From positions 1 through 58,133 of the forward strand of contig JAQUKH010000013.1 of assembly GCA_028719205.1 (NCBI GenBank): a DNA stretch of 58,133 bases, written 5' to 3'. The notes beneath the pieces were generated by a model, which searched no databases, was not told the origin of the DNA, and was given only the letters and a program-made list of their open reading frames with translations. Positions 1-7,562 of the stretch are shown in pieces (position 1 is the first letter of the stretch; every line of letters starts with the position of its first letter). This DNA is from a bacterium (GTDB lineage: Bacteria > JACRDZ01 > JAQUKH01). Made by a program: the position numbers and the translations under genes.

Positions 1-2412
1 CGTCGGTTCACTCAAATATCCCCAGTCTGCCATCATATCTTTAAAGGCGCCGGTTACGCCTTTTTGTTTTTCCCATTCCAATTTATATTTTGCCTCCCTG
101 CCCCAATATATCCGTAATTCTTCTCCGGCCGGTAAGTAAGGAGGAACACCTTTCATTATATAGAAATCTTCACGAGTTAATTTTTTTTGCCCGGGGTTTA
201 AGACCGGCAATCCATAATCCCCAACCAGAAATTTTGATAAAGGGATTTCTTTTCCCTCATTTTTTATATCAACTTTTATTTCAGCATTAAACGGATCGGT
301 AGCAAAATTAATCATCACGTTTTTACCGGTAATATTAAATTCTAAAATATTTGAATTTGCCTTGATCTCGCCTTGTCCATCCAAAGAATAACTTCCGATT
401 TTTCCTTCGGCTATTATTTGCCCTTTAATATTTTTATTTTCCGGATTGGAAAATCTTATTATATTTTCTTCGGGATCGGGTTCAAACCCGTCCAGAATAT
501 TTTGCATATCCCGGCGTATCAATGGTTCCTTATCAATAATGTTATTATTCTCCCATGTATCCTTTCCAAGATCATATAATTCTTCAGGAATCAATTCCTG
601 CATTTTTTTGCCTTGTTTGTCATACACCCCGAAGTTGCGGATATATTTATACTTGTCTTTAATTCTGACACCTTTATTAAATCTTCCCCGCATAAAAATA
701 ATTTCGTTATTATTTGTAGGGGCGGTTTGCGAACCGCCCCTGCTGGTTTCATAAATAATGTCACTAATGCTTTTCCCACGTAAATAATCTGTTGTTTTAA
801 TATCCATTAGATCAAAAATAGTAGGTATTAAATTCAATAGTTGAACAGTTTGTTTTACCTTAGTACCTTCCGGGATCTTTCCGGGCAGGCGCATAATTAG
901 CGGCACATTAACATCATCTTCTTTCAGCGAAATGCCGTGGTCGTGAAAAACAACTTTTTTATTGCTGCCGGGTATTTTATGCAGCGCGAGATTTTCTCCG
1001 TGGTCGCTTAAAACCACGATCAGCGTATTACTGCTTAAATTTAATTTTTCTACCGCGTCCAAAAGTATGCCAAGGTATACGTCAGTGTAGGTTACGTCCG
1101 CTTCATATAATGTTCGGTACCATTTTTCACTTGAAAACTTATCCAATATTTTTAATGCTTTCCGGAAATACCTGAAAGGAGGTTTATAGGGGCCGTGGGG
1201 CGCGTCGTAATAAACAAGCAGGCCGAAAGGTTTATCTCCGTATCGGCCCAGCCAGCTCACAGCCTCGTTTGTAATATATACATTACTGTACCCATAACGC
1301 TCAATGATCCTTGTATCATTAAAACCAAAATCAACCCCGAAACCGGCGCCATCGGTAAGCAGTGAAACTGTTCCGATCGATCCTGTGTAATAACCGTTTT
1401 TATTTAAAATTGTAGCCAGTGTCGGAACATTTGACCTGTAAAAATTATCCCGGCTTTCTTTGCCTGACACATATTCCAGAGAAACCTCGCCTAATTCAAA
1501 GGGCAGGCGCGAAGTTAAAAAAGATGTGACGGATTGTTTGGTCATATTGCCGTTTGCGATCGCCTTTTCAAAACTTACTCCTTCGTTGGCCAATTTATCA
1601 AGATTCGGAGTCAGATCATTTATCCCTACCGCGTCCTTACGCAGGGAATCAATTATGACAAAGATCAAATTTGTTTTTTGGTATAAATTCCCGGTTTCTT
1701 CCGTGATTATCGGGTTTGCCCAGAAGGCGGGAGCGGCGTCCCCTTTTGTTTCAAAAACAAGTTTCATGTTTTGGCCGGCAAATGGAGTAAGGTCTATTTT
1801 ATATTCGTGCCACTTGCTGTCCCGGTCTTCCATTTGTACATCTAAATACTGATAAAGGTCTTTATTTAATTTATCCCTGTGCTGAAAAGGGAATTTCTTT
1901 ATGGGATTGATCTTTTCCCGGAAGATACTATATTCCTTATTTTGCGGATCAATTATTTTTACGATGAATTCGGCCGGTTTACTTATTACGCCGCATGAAA
2001 ATTCTAACCGCGGTTTATTTTTTGGAAGGGTTAATTCGTAAGAAATTGTAGTTGCCGGCGGCGCGAACATGGAATTTTGGTGAACTACCCTTAAAGGATA
2101 CCATCCCAGAGAGATATGCATATTTTCGCGTATTAAATGATAATCCCGGTTATCATTGATATATGTATAATTTTTTAAAAGGTCCTGATATTGGCTGGTA
2201 TAATCCTGGTGATCAATTTTTGCCTTTAGGCTTAGATCAATAAGATTATGCGTAATAACTCTTTTTTGTCTGATAGGTGCCAGCTCAAACTTCGGGGATT
2301 TTACCCGATGGTCATTGGGCAATATTAATGTAAAGAAAACTATAAGGATTGTTATAACCAGCAAAAAGCAGGTAATCCCGATTATTTTCATGATTTTCAA
2401 GAAAATTTCCAT
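1..2412 (-). CDS. Sulfatase-like hydrolase/transferase, membrane-anchored, 3' end outside window
   Basis: Reading on the minus strand from ATG 2412, an open frame of 804 codons runs off the left edge without a stop, so the C-terminus is missing. Residues about 8-30 form an N-terminal membrane anchor. A beta-rich domain follows, then an alkaline-phosphatase-superfamily sulfatase domain: FVIIDSLRKDAVG (metal-binding Asp), TPNLDKLANEG, SVTSFLTSRLP, a VVLSDHGEN metal site and VPLIMRLPG. The classical C/S-x-P-S-R sulfatase signature is not visible where expected (NMTKQSVTSF), so formylglycine chemistry is doubtful. A Ser/Thr nucleophile, as in phospho-transferases of this superfamily, is possible. 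The start lies 30 bp after the stop of the DUF1015 gene, suggesting co-transcription. A GTAG-type palindrome at 716-743 is read in frame as about nine residues (RGGSQTAPT). The substrate is unknown. Confidence 0.85.
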   Translation of the reverse strand, partial: MEIFLKIMKIIGITCFLLVITILIVFFTLILPNDHRVKSPKFELAPIRQKRVITHNLIDLSLKAKIDHQDYTSQYQDLLKNYTYINDNRDYHLIRENMHISLGWYPLRVVHQNSMFAPPATTISYELTLPKNKPRLEFSCGVISKPAEFIVKIIDPQNKEYSIFREKINPIKKFPFQHRDKLNKDLYQYLDVQMEDRDSKWHEYKIDLTPFAGQNMKLVFETKGDAAPAFWANPIITEETGNLYQKTNLIFVIIDSLRKDAVGINDLTPNLDKLANEGVSFEKAIANGNMTKQSVTSFLTSRLPFELGEVSLEYVSGKESRDNFYRSNVPTLATILNKNGYYTGSIGTVSLLTDGAGFGVDFGFNDTRIIERYGYSNVYITNEAVSWLGRYGDKPFGLLVYYDAPHGPYKPPFRYFRKALKILDKFSSEKWYRTLYEADVTYTDVYLGILLDAVEKLNLSSNTLIVVLSDHGENLALHKIPGSNKKVVFHDHGISLKEDDVNVPLIMRLPGKIPEGTKVKQTVQLLNLIPTIFDLMDIKTTDYLRGKSISDIIYETSRGGSQTAPTNNNEIIFMRGRFNKGVRIKDKYKYIRNFGVYDKQGKKMQELIPEELYDLGKDTWENNNIIDKEPLIRRDMQNILDGFEPDPEENIIRFSNPENKNIKGQIIAEGKIGSYSLDGQGEIKANSNILEFNITGKNVMINFATDPFNAEIKVDIKNEGKEIPLSKFLVGDYGLPVLNPGQKKLTREDFYIMKGVPPYLPAGEELRIYWGREAKYKLEWEKQKGVTGAFKDMMADWGYLSEPT
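716..743. repeat. REP-type palindrome inside the sulfatase-like gene
   Basis: GTAG is followed by an inverted repeat with 10-bp arms: AGGGGCGGTT, TGCG, AACCGCCCCT (718-741). It is nearly the same palindrome as at 18027-18054. Here it sits inside a coding region and is read through without a stop or frameshift. Confidence 0.75.
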
Positions 2413-2442
2413 AGGTGTATAAAAGTATTTGCAGCTCGTGAT

Positions 2443-3789
2443 TTAATAATCTTTTAGCGAATTAATTACCAGCCCTGTCAGTATTTTAGGGTAAAAATAT
2501 GTGGATTTGTGGGGCATTCGCTCGCCTAAAGACGCGATTTTTTTAACCTGGGAAATTTTAGTAGGATTGAGCAGGATAACCGCTTTAGCCTCTTTTTGGT
2601 CAACTTTTTTACATGCCGTTTCAGTGTCGGCAAGGTAAAAGATATCTTCTTCTTTTGCCTTAAAAATAGTGTGGATCAAGATATATTGCAGTACAACTAC
2701 ATCAAGTTCAGCCCATTCTTTTGGTTTGCCGTGCTCCATTTTTTCCAAAACATGATTATGGTCTTTTAATTTCAGGAGTAAAAATGATTTTTCTCCTGAA
2801 AGATATAACCCAAAAAGATGTTTTTTAAGGCCTTCTTTTTCCATTTGGCCAATTAAAATCTTTAATTGAGACGCCTTTTGCTTTTCATTTCTAAAGGGAA
2901 ACTTTTTAACTAAAAAATATTTTTCAAGCTCATTCATTTTTAAAGGCACAAAATCTTTGAGCAGGCGGTGTGTGGGTAAAATGGTTAAACCGGTATCATC
3001 CATATTGGAAAGGTACATCATTACATAATTATAAGGCTCTTCGCCTGTGAATTTTTTATCCTTCTTTCTTCTTTCGTTGCGGTAATTCAATGCTGTTTCA
3101 TAACGATGATGCCCGTCAGCGATAAAAAGCGGCTTTTTTTCAATATTTTTAACTATTTTTTTGATCGTATTTGTATCTGTGATTTTCCAAAGCCGGTGTG
3201 TTGAACCTTCTTCGTCTTTCAATTCAATATCCGGTTTACCCGCCGTGGAGGGCCTGCCCGCCTGGGCGGGCTTGCCGATGTTAGCCGTAAAGAGTTTATT
3301 GATATTGTTATTTTTATCAGGGTAAAGGGCAAAAACCTGGCTTAAATTTACCTGACAACTCCGTAAAAGGTCTAAACGGTCGGATTTAACATTTTTAAAT
3401 GTTTTCTCATGCGGCAGCACTACGCCGTTTTCAAAATCTTCAATTTTCACGAGAGAAATAAAGCCCGAACGAATTTTTTTCAAATTATTTTTTAAATTAT
3501 AAGTGTGTGTATGAAAATAAAAGGCGGGAACTTCGTCACGGGTAAGAACATCTTTTCCAAGCCACTCATTAATAAAATCATTAGCGCGGGTATATTTATT
3601 ATTTTTTAGATTATCGTCTTTGATTTCTTTCCCCAGGTCAAGGCGGACGATATTAAAAGGAGATTTTTTATAATATTCATCCTGTTTTTTAGGTGTGATT
3701 ACATCATAAGGCGGTGTGACCGCGTTACTTAAATTTTTTACCTTTTTTGTATTATACAAGATCCCGCGAAACGGAATTATATGCGCCAT
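2443..3789 (-). CDS. DUF1015 family protein with repeat-derived insertion
   Basis: The 448-residue protein matches the DUF1015 family in its N-terminus (MAHIIPFRGILY, AVTPPYDVITP, FNIVRLDLG), in the HRLWKITD segment and in the family hallmark FIADGHHRYETALNYRNE. The family is widespread, often near serine or sugar metabolism genes; its biochemical role is unsettled. Start: ATG 3789 has GAGGGG seven bases upstream. Odd: between LFTANI and KPDIELKDEEG lies a GKPAQAGRPSTAG segment encoded by a GC-rich palindrome (3251-3275), an apparent in-frame insertion of about 12-15 residues at a surface-loop position. The gene is followed 30 bp later by the sulfatase-like gene and is divergent from the LuxR-type gene. 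Confidence 0.85.
   Translation of the reverse strand: MAHIIPFRGILYNTKKVKNLSNAVTPPYDVITPKKQDEYYKKSPFNIVRLDLGKEIKDDNLKNNKYTRANDFINEWLGKDVLTRDEVPAFYFHTHTYNLKNNLKKIRSGFISLVKIEDFENGVVLPHEKTFKNVKSDRLDLLRSCQVNLSQVFALYPDKNNNINKLFTANIGKPAQAGRPSTAGKPDIELKDEEGSTHRLWKITDTNTIKKIVKNIEKKPLFIADGHHRYETALNYRNERRKKDKKFTGEEPYNYVMMYLSNMDDTGLTILPTHRLLKDFVPLKMNELEKYFLVKKFPFRNEKQKASQLKILIGQMEKEGLKKHLFGLYLSGEKSFLLLKLKDHNHVLEKMEHGKPKEWAELDVVVLQYILIHTIFKAKEEDIFYLADTETACKKVDQKEAKAVILLNPTKISQVKKIASLGERMPHKSTYFYPKILTGLVINSLKDY
3247..3280. repeat. GC-rich palindrome inside the DUF1015 gene
   Basis: The palindrome GCCCGCC-TG-GGCGGGC (3256-3271) is flanked by CCTG and TTGCC in a much more AT-rich gene. It encodes the extra KPAQAGRPSTAG loop. 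It lacks the GTAG end of the other palindromes and seems to be a different short repeat family. Confidence 0.6.
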
Positions 3790-3900
3790 GTTCCCCTCAA
3801 TTTAGAAAAAGTAATTATATCAAAAAATAGATTTTTTTCAACTATTATAATAAATTTTTGCATCTAAAATTTTATTGATAAGCCCAAGAATCGGAGTATA

Positions 3901-4692
3901 ATGAAAAAAAATGGAAATTTTTATTTACAAAATATGAATAATAATGATATTTTGTCAAAACAAGACGCAATCTGCCTTTTAGACCTTATTAATGAAAGCC
4001 TTTTCTGTGCAAAAGAGAAAGAATTCAGAATTCTTTTGGATAAATTAAAAAACCTGCTTAATTTTGAATATGCCGTTAGCGCATCGATAAATCTTGATAA
4101 AAAAGGATTAATAGAATCTTATGAGCTTGTCAATTTAAATTATCCGGCCCAATGGATGGAAGCTTATGTTGAAAAAAGATATGATCTGATTGATCCCATT
4201 GTTATAGAAAATATTACCAAATATAATGTTCAGTACTGGAATGATACTTACAAAAAACATAATGCTCCTAAAAAATTTGTAAATACAGCAAAAGATGTTG
4301 GACTAAAAGAAGGTTATACTTACGGATTGAAAAATCTTGAAGGTACTCATGGCACTATATTTTCATTTTCAGGGCCGAAATACAAACAGCAGCTTAGAAC
4401 AGAGTATATTTTAAAATATGTAATTCCACATCTACATCAGGCACTTATCCGCTTTTTAAAACCGAATATGAAACTGAACGCAGATAAGGATGATGTTTTA
4501 CTCTCTTCCCGGGAGAAAGAGATACTAAATTGGGTTAAATACGGGAAGAGTTCCTGGGAAATATCAGTTATCCTTCACATCAGCGAAAGAACAGTAAATT
4601 TTCATGTTACTAACATTATGCATAAGCTGGATGTCGTGAAAAGGTCTCAGGCCGTCGCAGTGGCGATTGATCAGGGGTATATTCAGATTTAA
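3901..4692 (+). CDS. LuxR-type regulator with autoinducer-binding domain (LuxR solo)
   Basis: This 263-residue protein has the two-domain LuxR layout. The N-terminal autoinducer-binding domain (about 40-185) keeps the residues that line the acyl-homoserine-lactone pocket in TraR, with the same spacing: W85, Y89, D98, P99 (motif YDLIDPI), W113, and a Gly near 142 (EGYTYGLK). The C-terminal LuxR helix-turn-helix (about 200-260) is LSSREKEILNWVKYGKSSWE followed by ISERTVNFHVTNIMHKLDV. Start: ATG 3901 preceded by CGGAG. No luxI-type synthase occurs in the window, so it is a solo here. LuxR proteins of this type are best known from Proteobacteria. A lux-box-like palindrome lies 92 bp downstream of the stop. 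It may sense a signal made elsewhere in the genome or by other cells. Confidence 0.88.
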   Translation: MKKNGNFYLQNMNNNDILSKQDAICLLDLINESLFCAKEKEFRILLDKLKNLLNFEYAVSASINLDKKGLIESYELVNLNYPAQWMEAYVEKRYDLIDPIVIENITKYNVQYWNDTYKKHNAPKKFVNTAKDVGLKEGYTYGLKNLEGTHGTIFSFSGPKYKQQLRTEYILKYVIPHLHQALIRFLKPNMKLNADKDDVLLSSREKEILNWVKYGKSSWEISVILHISERTVNFHVTNIMHKLDVVKRSQAVAVAIDQGYIQI

Positions 4693-5006
4693 TAAACCAT
4701 TCCATTTATCCATCTCAATTCCTCTCGAAAAATTATGCCTTAAATCAAAATTTATAAGTTATTCGGGAAAAAAGATTTACCCTACCTGTAATAAATTACA
4801 GGTGTTTTTTACGGATAAAAATTGTAAAGTATATATATTTAACGCAATAAAATCCCTGCGCTCGGAAGAACTGTAGATTTTAAGAAAACTGTTTCATCCC
4901 TCCGGTTTTTTTAAAAATGGCCGGGAGTAGTTTTCAGCCAGATAACTGCGTCTTCTGGGTGTGGGAGGTTTCATGTGAAAATATTGGAAATGCAAAAAGG
5001 AGCGGC
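4693..5006. other. Intergenic stretch with no firm gene, 314 bp
   Basis: It holds the lux-box-like palindrome (4784-4803) followed by TTTTTT, then AT-rich sequence with TAAAGT (4825-4830) and TATATA (4832-4837) as possible -10 elements. From about 4885 to 4980 a less AT-rich segment contains CCCTCC and, about 75 bases later, GGGAGG, which could pair, plus CCGG/CCGG arms. No known riboswitch consensus was recognised. A short overlapping frame starting in luxR was not accepted as a gene. Confidence 0.5.
4784..4803. promoter_or_regulatory. lux-box-like 20-bp palindrome (or weak terminator)
   Basis: ACCTGTAATAAATTACAGGT has perfect 8-bp arms and a 4-base centre. Its length and outer hexamers (ACCTGT...ACAGGT) equal those of the classical Vibrio fischeri lux box, with 15 of 20 bases identical by eye. 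It lies directly downstream of a LuxR-type gene. A run of six T follows one base after the palindrome, so a rho-independent terminator for the luxR gene is the main alternative, though the stem is AT-rich. Confidence 0.55.
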
Positions 5007-5159
5007 ATGCAAGATGATTTATCAAAAATTCTGGTGATTATTCAGGCATTGGAGGAGGCCGAAGAACAGGTTCGCCTGCGGCAAATGAAGGAAAGATCAG
5101 AAGAAAGCACGAAAGAATTAACGGAATTGCATACGGACCCGGCTGACAAGGACAAATAA
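5007..5159 (+). CDS. Small hypothetical protein, 50 aa, charged helical
   Basis: The frame opens further upstream, but ATG 5007 has AAGGAG at 4997-5002 and is the best start. It gives a 50-residue protein: MQDDLSKILVIIQALEEAEE followed by a very charged Glu/Lys/Arg-rich tail. It looks like a single amphipathic helix or coiled coil. No signal peptide or known domain was seen. It is the first gene after the lux-box-like palindrome and is a candidate target of the LuxR-type regulator. It could also be a chance frame; the good ribosome site favours a real gene. Confidence 0.45.
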   Translation: MQDDLSKILVIIQALEEAEEQVRLRQMKERSEESTKELTELHTDPADKDK

Positions 5160-5177
5160 AAGATAAAATTTAAGGTT

Positions 5178-6062
5178 CTATTTTTTTTCCAACGGTTCCA
5201 TATGGACCACTACATCTGTTATCTCTTTAATATTAATTTTGATCGTGGTTTCAATTGAATTGCTTATTTCATGGGCTTTATCTATGTGTGTTTCCGGGTT
5301 TATCTGGACGTGCAGGTCTAAATGTATATCGTCGGGCCTGCCTCGCGACCGTATCTTGTGGCATGCTTCTACTCCGTTGATACTGAGGACAATATTTTTT
5401 ATTTTATTATCATCTATCACCGCGGTATCACACAGGACTTGCGAACCCTCTTTTATTATCCCGTATGCCGCGTGGGCGATAAAAAACGATATGATGATCG
5501 CGGCGATCGGGTCAAATATCGGATAACCCAATTTAATCGCGGCTAAGGCAGTTAGAACTGACAGTGACGTGAAAATATCTGATTTTGTGTGAAGCGCGTC
5601 GGAAACAAGAAAGTCGCTTTTTAGCTCTTTTCCTTTTTTAAGTTCATATCTCATGACCAGAACATTGACGGTCATAGTCGCGATCATTATAATAAAACTT
5701 TTGTAATCTACCTCAGTAATAGCCGCGGCCGGATTGAGAAAACGATTTATGCTTCCTCTGATCAAATTGAAACAAACAACGCTTAATAACCCCGCGATGC
5801 TTAAAGACGCGAAGGTTTCATATTTTTTGTGCCCGTACGGGTGATCCTTGTCTATTGGCTTGGATGCGATAGCGATCCCGACCAGGCCTATTATGTTTGA
5901 AGCCCCGTCGGTTAATGAATGGAATCCATCCGCGGTCATACTCATGCAGTTGGTGTAAATGCCATAGAATATTTTTGCGAAGGCCACCAGCCAGTTTAAT
6001 AGCAGGGTGATGAATAAGATAAATTTAATATCTTTGTAACGGGTTTGTCCTGTGGATTCCAT
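5178..6062 (-). CDS. Cation diffusion facilitator (CDF) family metal exporter
   Basis: The 294-residue inner-membrane protein has six predicted membrane segments in about the first 205 residues and a cytoplasmic C-terminal domain. The metal site is seen as HxxxD in helix 2 (ADGFHSLTDG) and in helix 5 (SDALHTKSDIFTS). KPIDKDHPYGHKKYE is the usual loop between helices 2 and 3. The C-terminal part (GVEACHKIRSRGRPDDIHLD ... VVVHMEP) is the dimerisation domain. CDF proteins swap cytosolic Zn2+, Fe2+, Co2+ or Mn2+ for protons; the metal is not predictable here. No clear Shine-Dalgarno site precedes ATG 6062. It is convergent with the 50-aa gene and follows the signalling operon on the same strand after a 57-bp gap. 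Confidence 0.9.
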   Translation of the reverse strand: MESTGQTRYKDIKFILFITLLLNWLVAFAKIFYGIYTNCMSMTADGFHSLTDGASNIIGLVGIAIASKPIDKDHPYGHKKYETFASLSIAGLLSVVCFNLIRGSINRFLNPAAAITEVDYKSFIIMIATMTVNVLVMRYELKKGKELKSDFLVSDALHTKSDIFTSLSVLTALAAIKLGYPIFDPIAAIIISFFIAHAAYGIIKEGSQVLCDTAVIDDNKIKNIVLSINGVEACHKIRSRGRPDDIHLDLHVQINPETHIDKAHEISNSIETTIKINIKEITDVVVHMEPLEKK

Positions 6063-6119
6063 AGTTCGGAATTATAGCATAATTTTATTGATTATTTGAT
6101 ATTTATTTAAAGCAGTATC

Positions 6120-7172
6120 TCATTTTAATTTAAAATTCTTTTTGGTGAAAAGTTCCACACAGGCGTCTACTGCGACCGGTTCATAAAAAATACCTCTGTT
6201 TTCTGAAAGCTCTTTTAACGCGCCATCGATGCCGATAGCCGGCCGGTACGGACGGTGAGATATCATGGCCTCAAAAGTATCAGATACACGCAATATTTTT
6301 GCTTCCAAAAGGATCACATCACCGGACAGCCCCTGAGGATAGCCTGAACCATTGATATTCTCATGATGTTGAAATACTATCTTGGCGATAGGCCAAGAAA
6401 ATTCTATGTCTTTTAAAATAACGTAACCTGTTTCAGGGTGAAGGCGAACCAGATTCATTTCATGTTTGTTCAGCCAGGCCGGTTTAACCAGTATGTCGAT
6501 AGGGACGCTGATCTTTCCGGTATCATGTACTAATGAAGCTAAATACAAACCCTTGATCTGTTCCTCCGACAGCCCGACAAGTTCAGCGATAGCTGAAGAA
6601 AGCTGAGCTACGCGGCGCTGGTGGCCGGCAGTATAAGGGTCTCTTTTTTCAAGAGCGAAAGCGAAGGCGTCAATTGTTTCTATTAATATTCTTTGCAATT
6701 TCTTTTTTTCAACCTGCAATTCGGATGTACGCTCATTTACTTTAACCTCAAGGTCATTCTTCGAGTTCTGAAGTTTTTTCTGTATAAGGCTGCGTTCAAG
6801 CGTATAGTCTATAGCGCGCAGGAACATATTACATTCAAGCTGATTTTTAGTAATATAGTCCTGTGCGCCTTTACTGACCGTACGGATCGCCAGGGTCTCA
6901 TCTTCGGAACCGGTTAAAATAATCATAGGGGTATCGTGAGCCTGCTCTTTGACTTTTGTGAAAGTGTCAAATCCACGGGAGTCCGGCAAATTAAGATCCA
7001 GTAAGATCAGATCAAAGATATTATTTTTTTCATACTCTAATGCTTTTACTAAATTATCAGACCATGTGATCGCAAATTCTGTCCTTCCGGCAATTTTAAA
7101 TATCTTTTGATATAAGTCTACTGAGGATGGATTGTCTTCAATGATGAGTATCTTTGTATTTTCTCTTTTCAT
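6120..7172 (-). CDS. Response regulator with HD-GYP c-di-GMP phosphodiesterase domain
   Basis: Residues 5-125 are a receiver domain (LIIEDN acid pocket, LILLDLNLP with phospho-acceptor D59, ILTGS, ITKN). A coiled linker (about 128-165) joins it to an HD-GYP domain (165-350) with the catalytic HD pair in SLVHDTGK (H216/D217), the HHE triad at 269-271 and the GYP motif at 277-279 (INGSGYPQGL). HD-GYP domains with these motifs hydrolyse cyclic di-GMP. A good ribosome site (AAAGGAG) lies inside the end of the preceding receiver gene, four bases separate the two genes, and it is last in the five-gene operon. It is probably phosphorylated by the kinase encoded two genes upstream and lowers c-di-GMP as output. 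Confidence 0.93.
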   Translation of the reverse strand: MKRENTKILIIEDNPSSVDLYQKIFKIAGRTEFAITWSDNLVKALEYEKNNIFDLILLDLNLPDSRGFDTFTKVKEQAHDTPMIILTGSEDETLAIRTVSKGAQDYITKNQLECNMFLRAIDYTLERSLIQKKLQNSKNDLEVKVNERTSELQVEKKKLQRILIETIDAFAFALEKRDPYTAGHQRRVAQLSSAIAELVGLSEEQIKGLYLASLVHDTGKISVPIDILVKPAWLNKHEMNLVRLHPETGYVILKDIEFSWPIAKIVFQHHENINGSGYPQGLSGDVILLEAKILRVSDTFEAMISHRPYRPAIGIDGALKELSENRGIFYEPVAVDACVELFTKKNFKLK

Positions 7173-7176
7173 ATTG

Positions 7177-7560
7177 TTAACTCCTTTCGCCGAGTTTTTT
7201 AAACACTTCCTCTATTGTTGTTTTCAAAAATACCAGATCAACCGGTTTTTCCAGATATTGGTCAATATATTCGACGGGTAAATCTTTTTTATTTAATTCG
7301 TTTATTATCGCGGTTAAAATAATAACCGGTATCGCTTTAGTATTTTCATCTCTCTTCAATATTTTTAAAACCTCTATGCCGTTCATTCCGGGCATGTTAA
7401 TATCTAAAAGGATCAAATCAGGATTCAGGCTCTTTACGTTCATGATACCATCTTCTCCGTTAAACGCGATGTTTACTTCAAAAGCACCCATATGTTCCAA
7501 ACCGGCCTTTACTATATCGCAAATCCTTTTTTCGTCATCAATGATTAATATCTTTTTCAT
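7177..7560 (-). CDS. Single-domain response regulator (CheY-like)
   Basis: The 127-residue protein is one receiver domain: ILIIDDEKR acid pocket, LILLDINMPGMNG with phospho-acceptor D53, VIILTA with the conserved Thr, and LEKPVD with the conserved Lys-Pro. There is no output domain, so it acts by protein contact or as a phosphate relay or sink. It lies two bases after the histidine kinase gene and four before the receiver-HD-GYP gene. One kinase thus appears to feed two receivers. Confidence 0.92.
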   Translation of the reverse strand: MKKILIIDDEKRICDIVKAGLEHMGAFEVNIAFNGEDGIMNVKSLNPDLILLDINMPGMNGIEVLKILKRDENTKAIPVIILTAIINELNKKDLPVEYIDQYLEKPVDLVFLKTTIEEVFKKLGERS

Positions 7561-7562
7561 CT

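Noticed and set aside
477-490. Palindrome CGGGTTCAAACCCG in the sulfatase-like gene, as another REP copy
   Set aside because: Short arms, no GTAG end, and it encodes a plausible native segment; chance is enough to explain it.
1-2412. Sulfatase-like gene as a broken gene because it has no stop codon
   Set aside because: The frame is clean over 804 codons and simply runs off the left edge of the window.
4667-4876. 69-codon frame overlapping the end of the LuxR-type gene
   Set aside because: No ribosome site, runs through the palindrome and T-run, AT-rich composition with no recognisable protein features.
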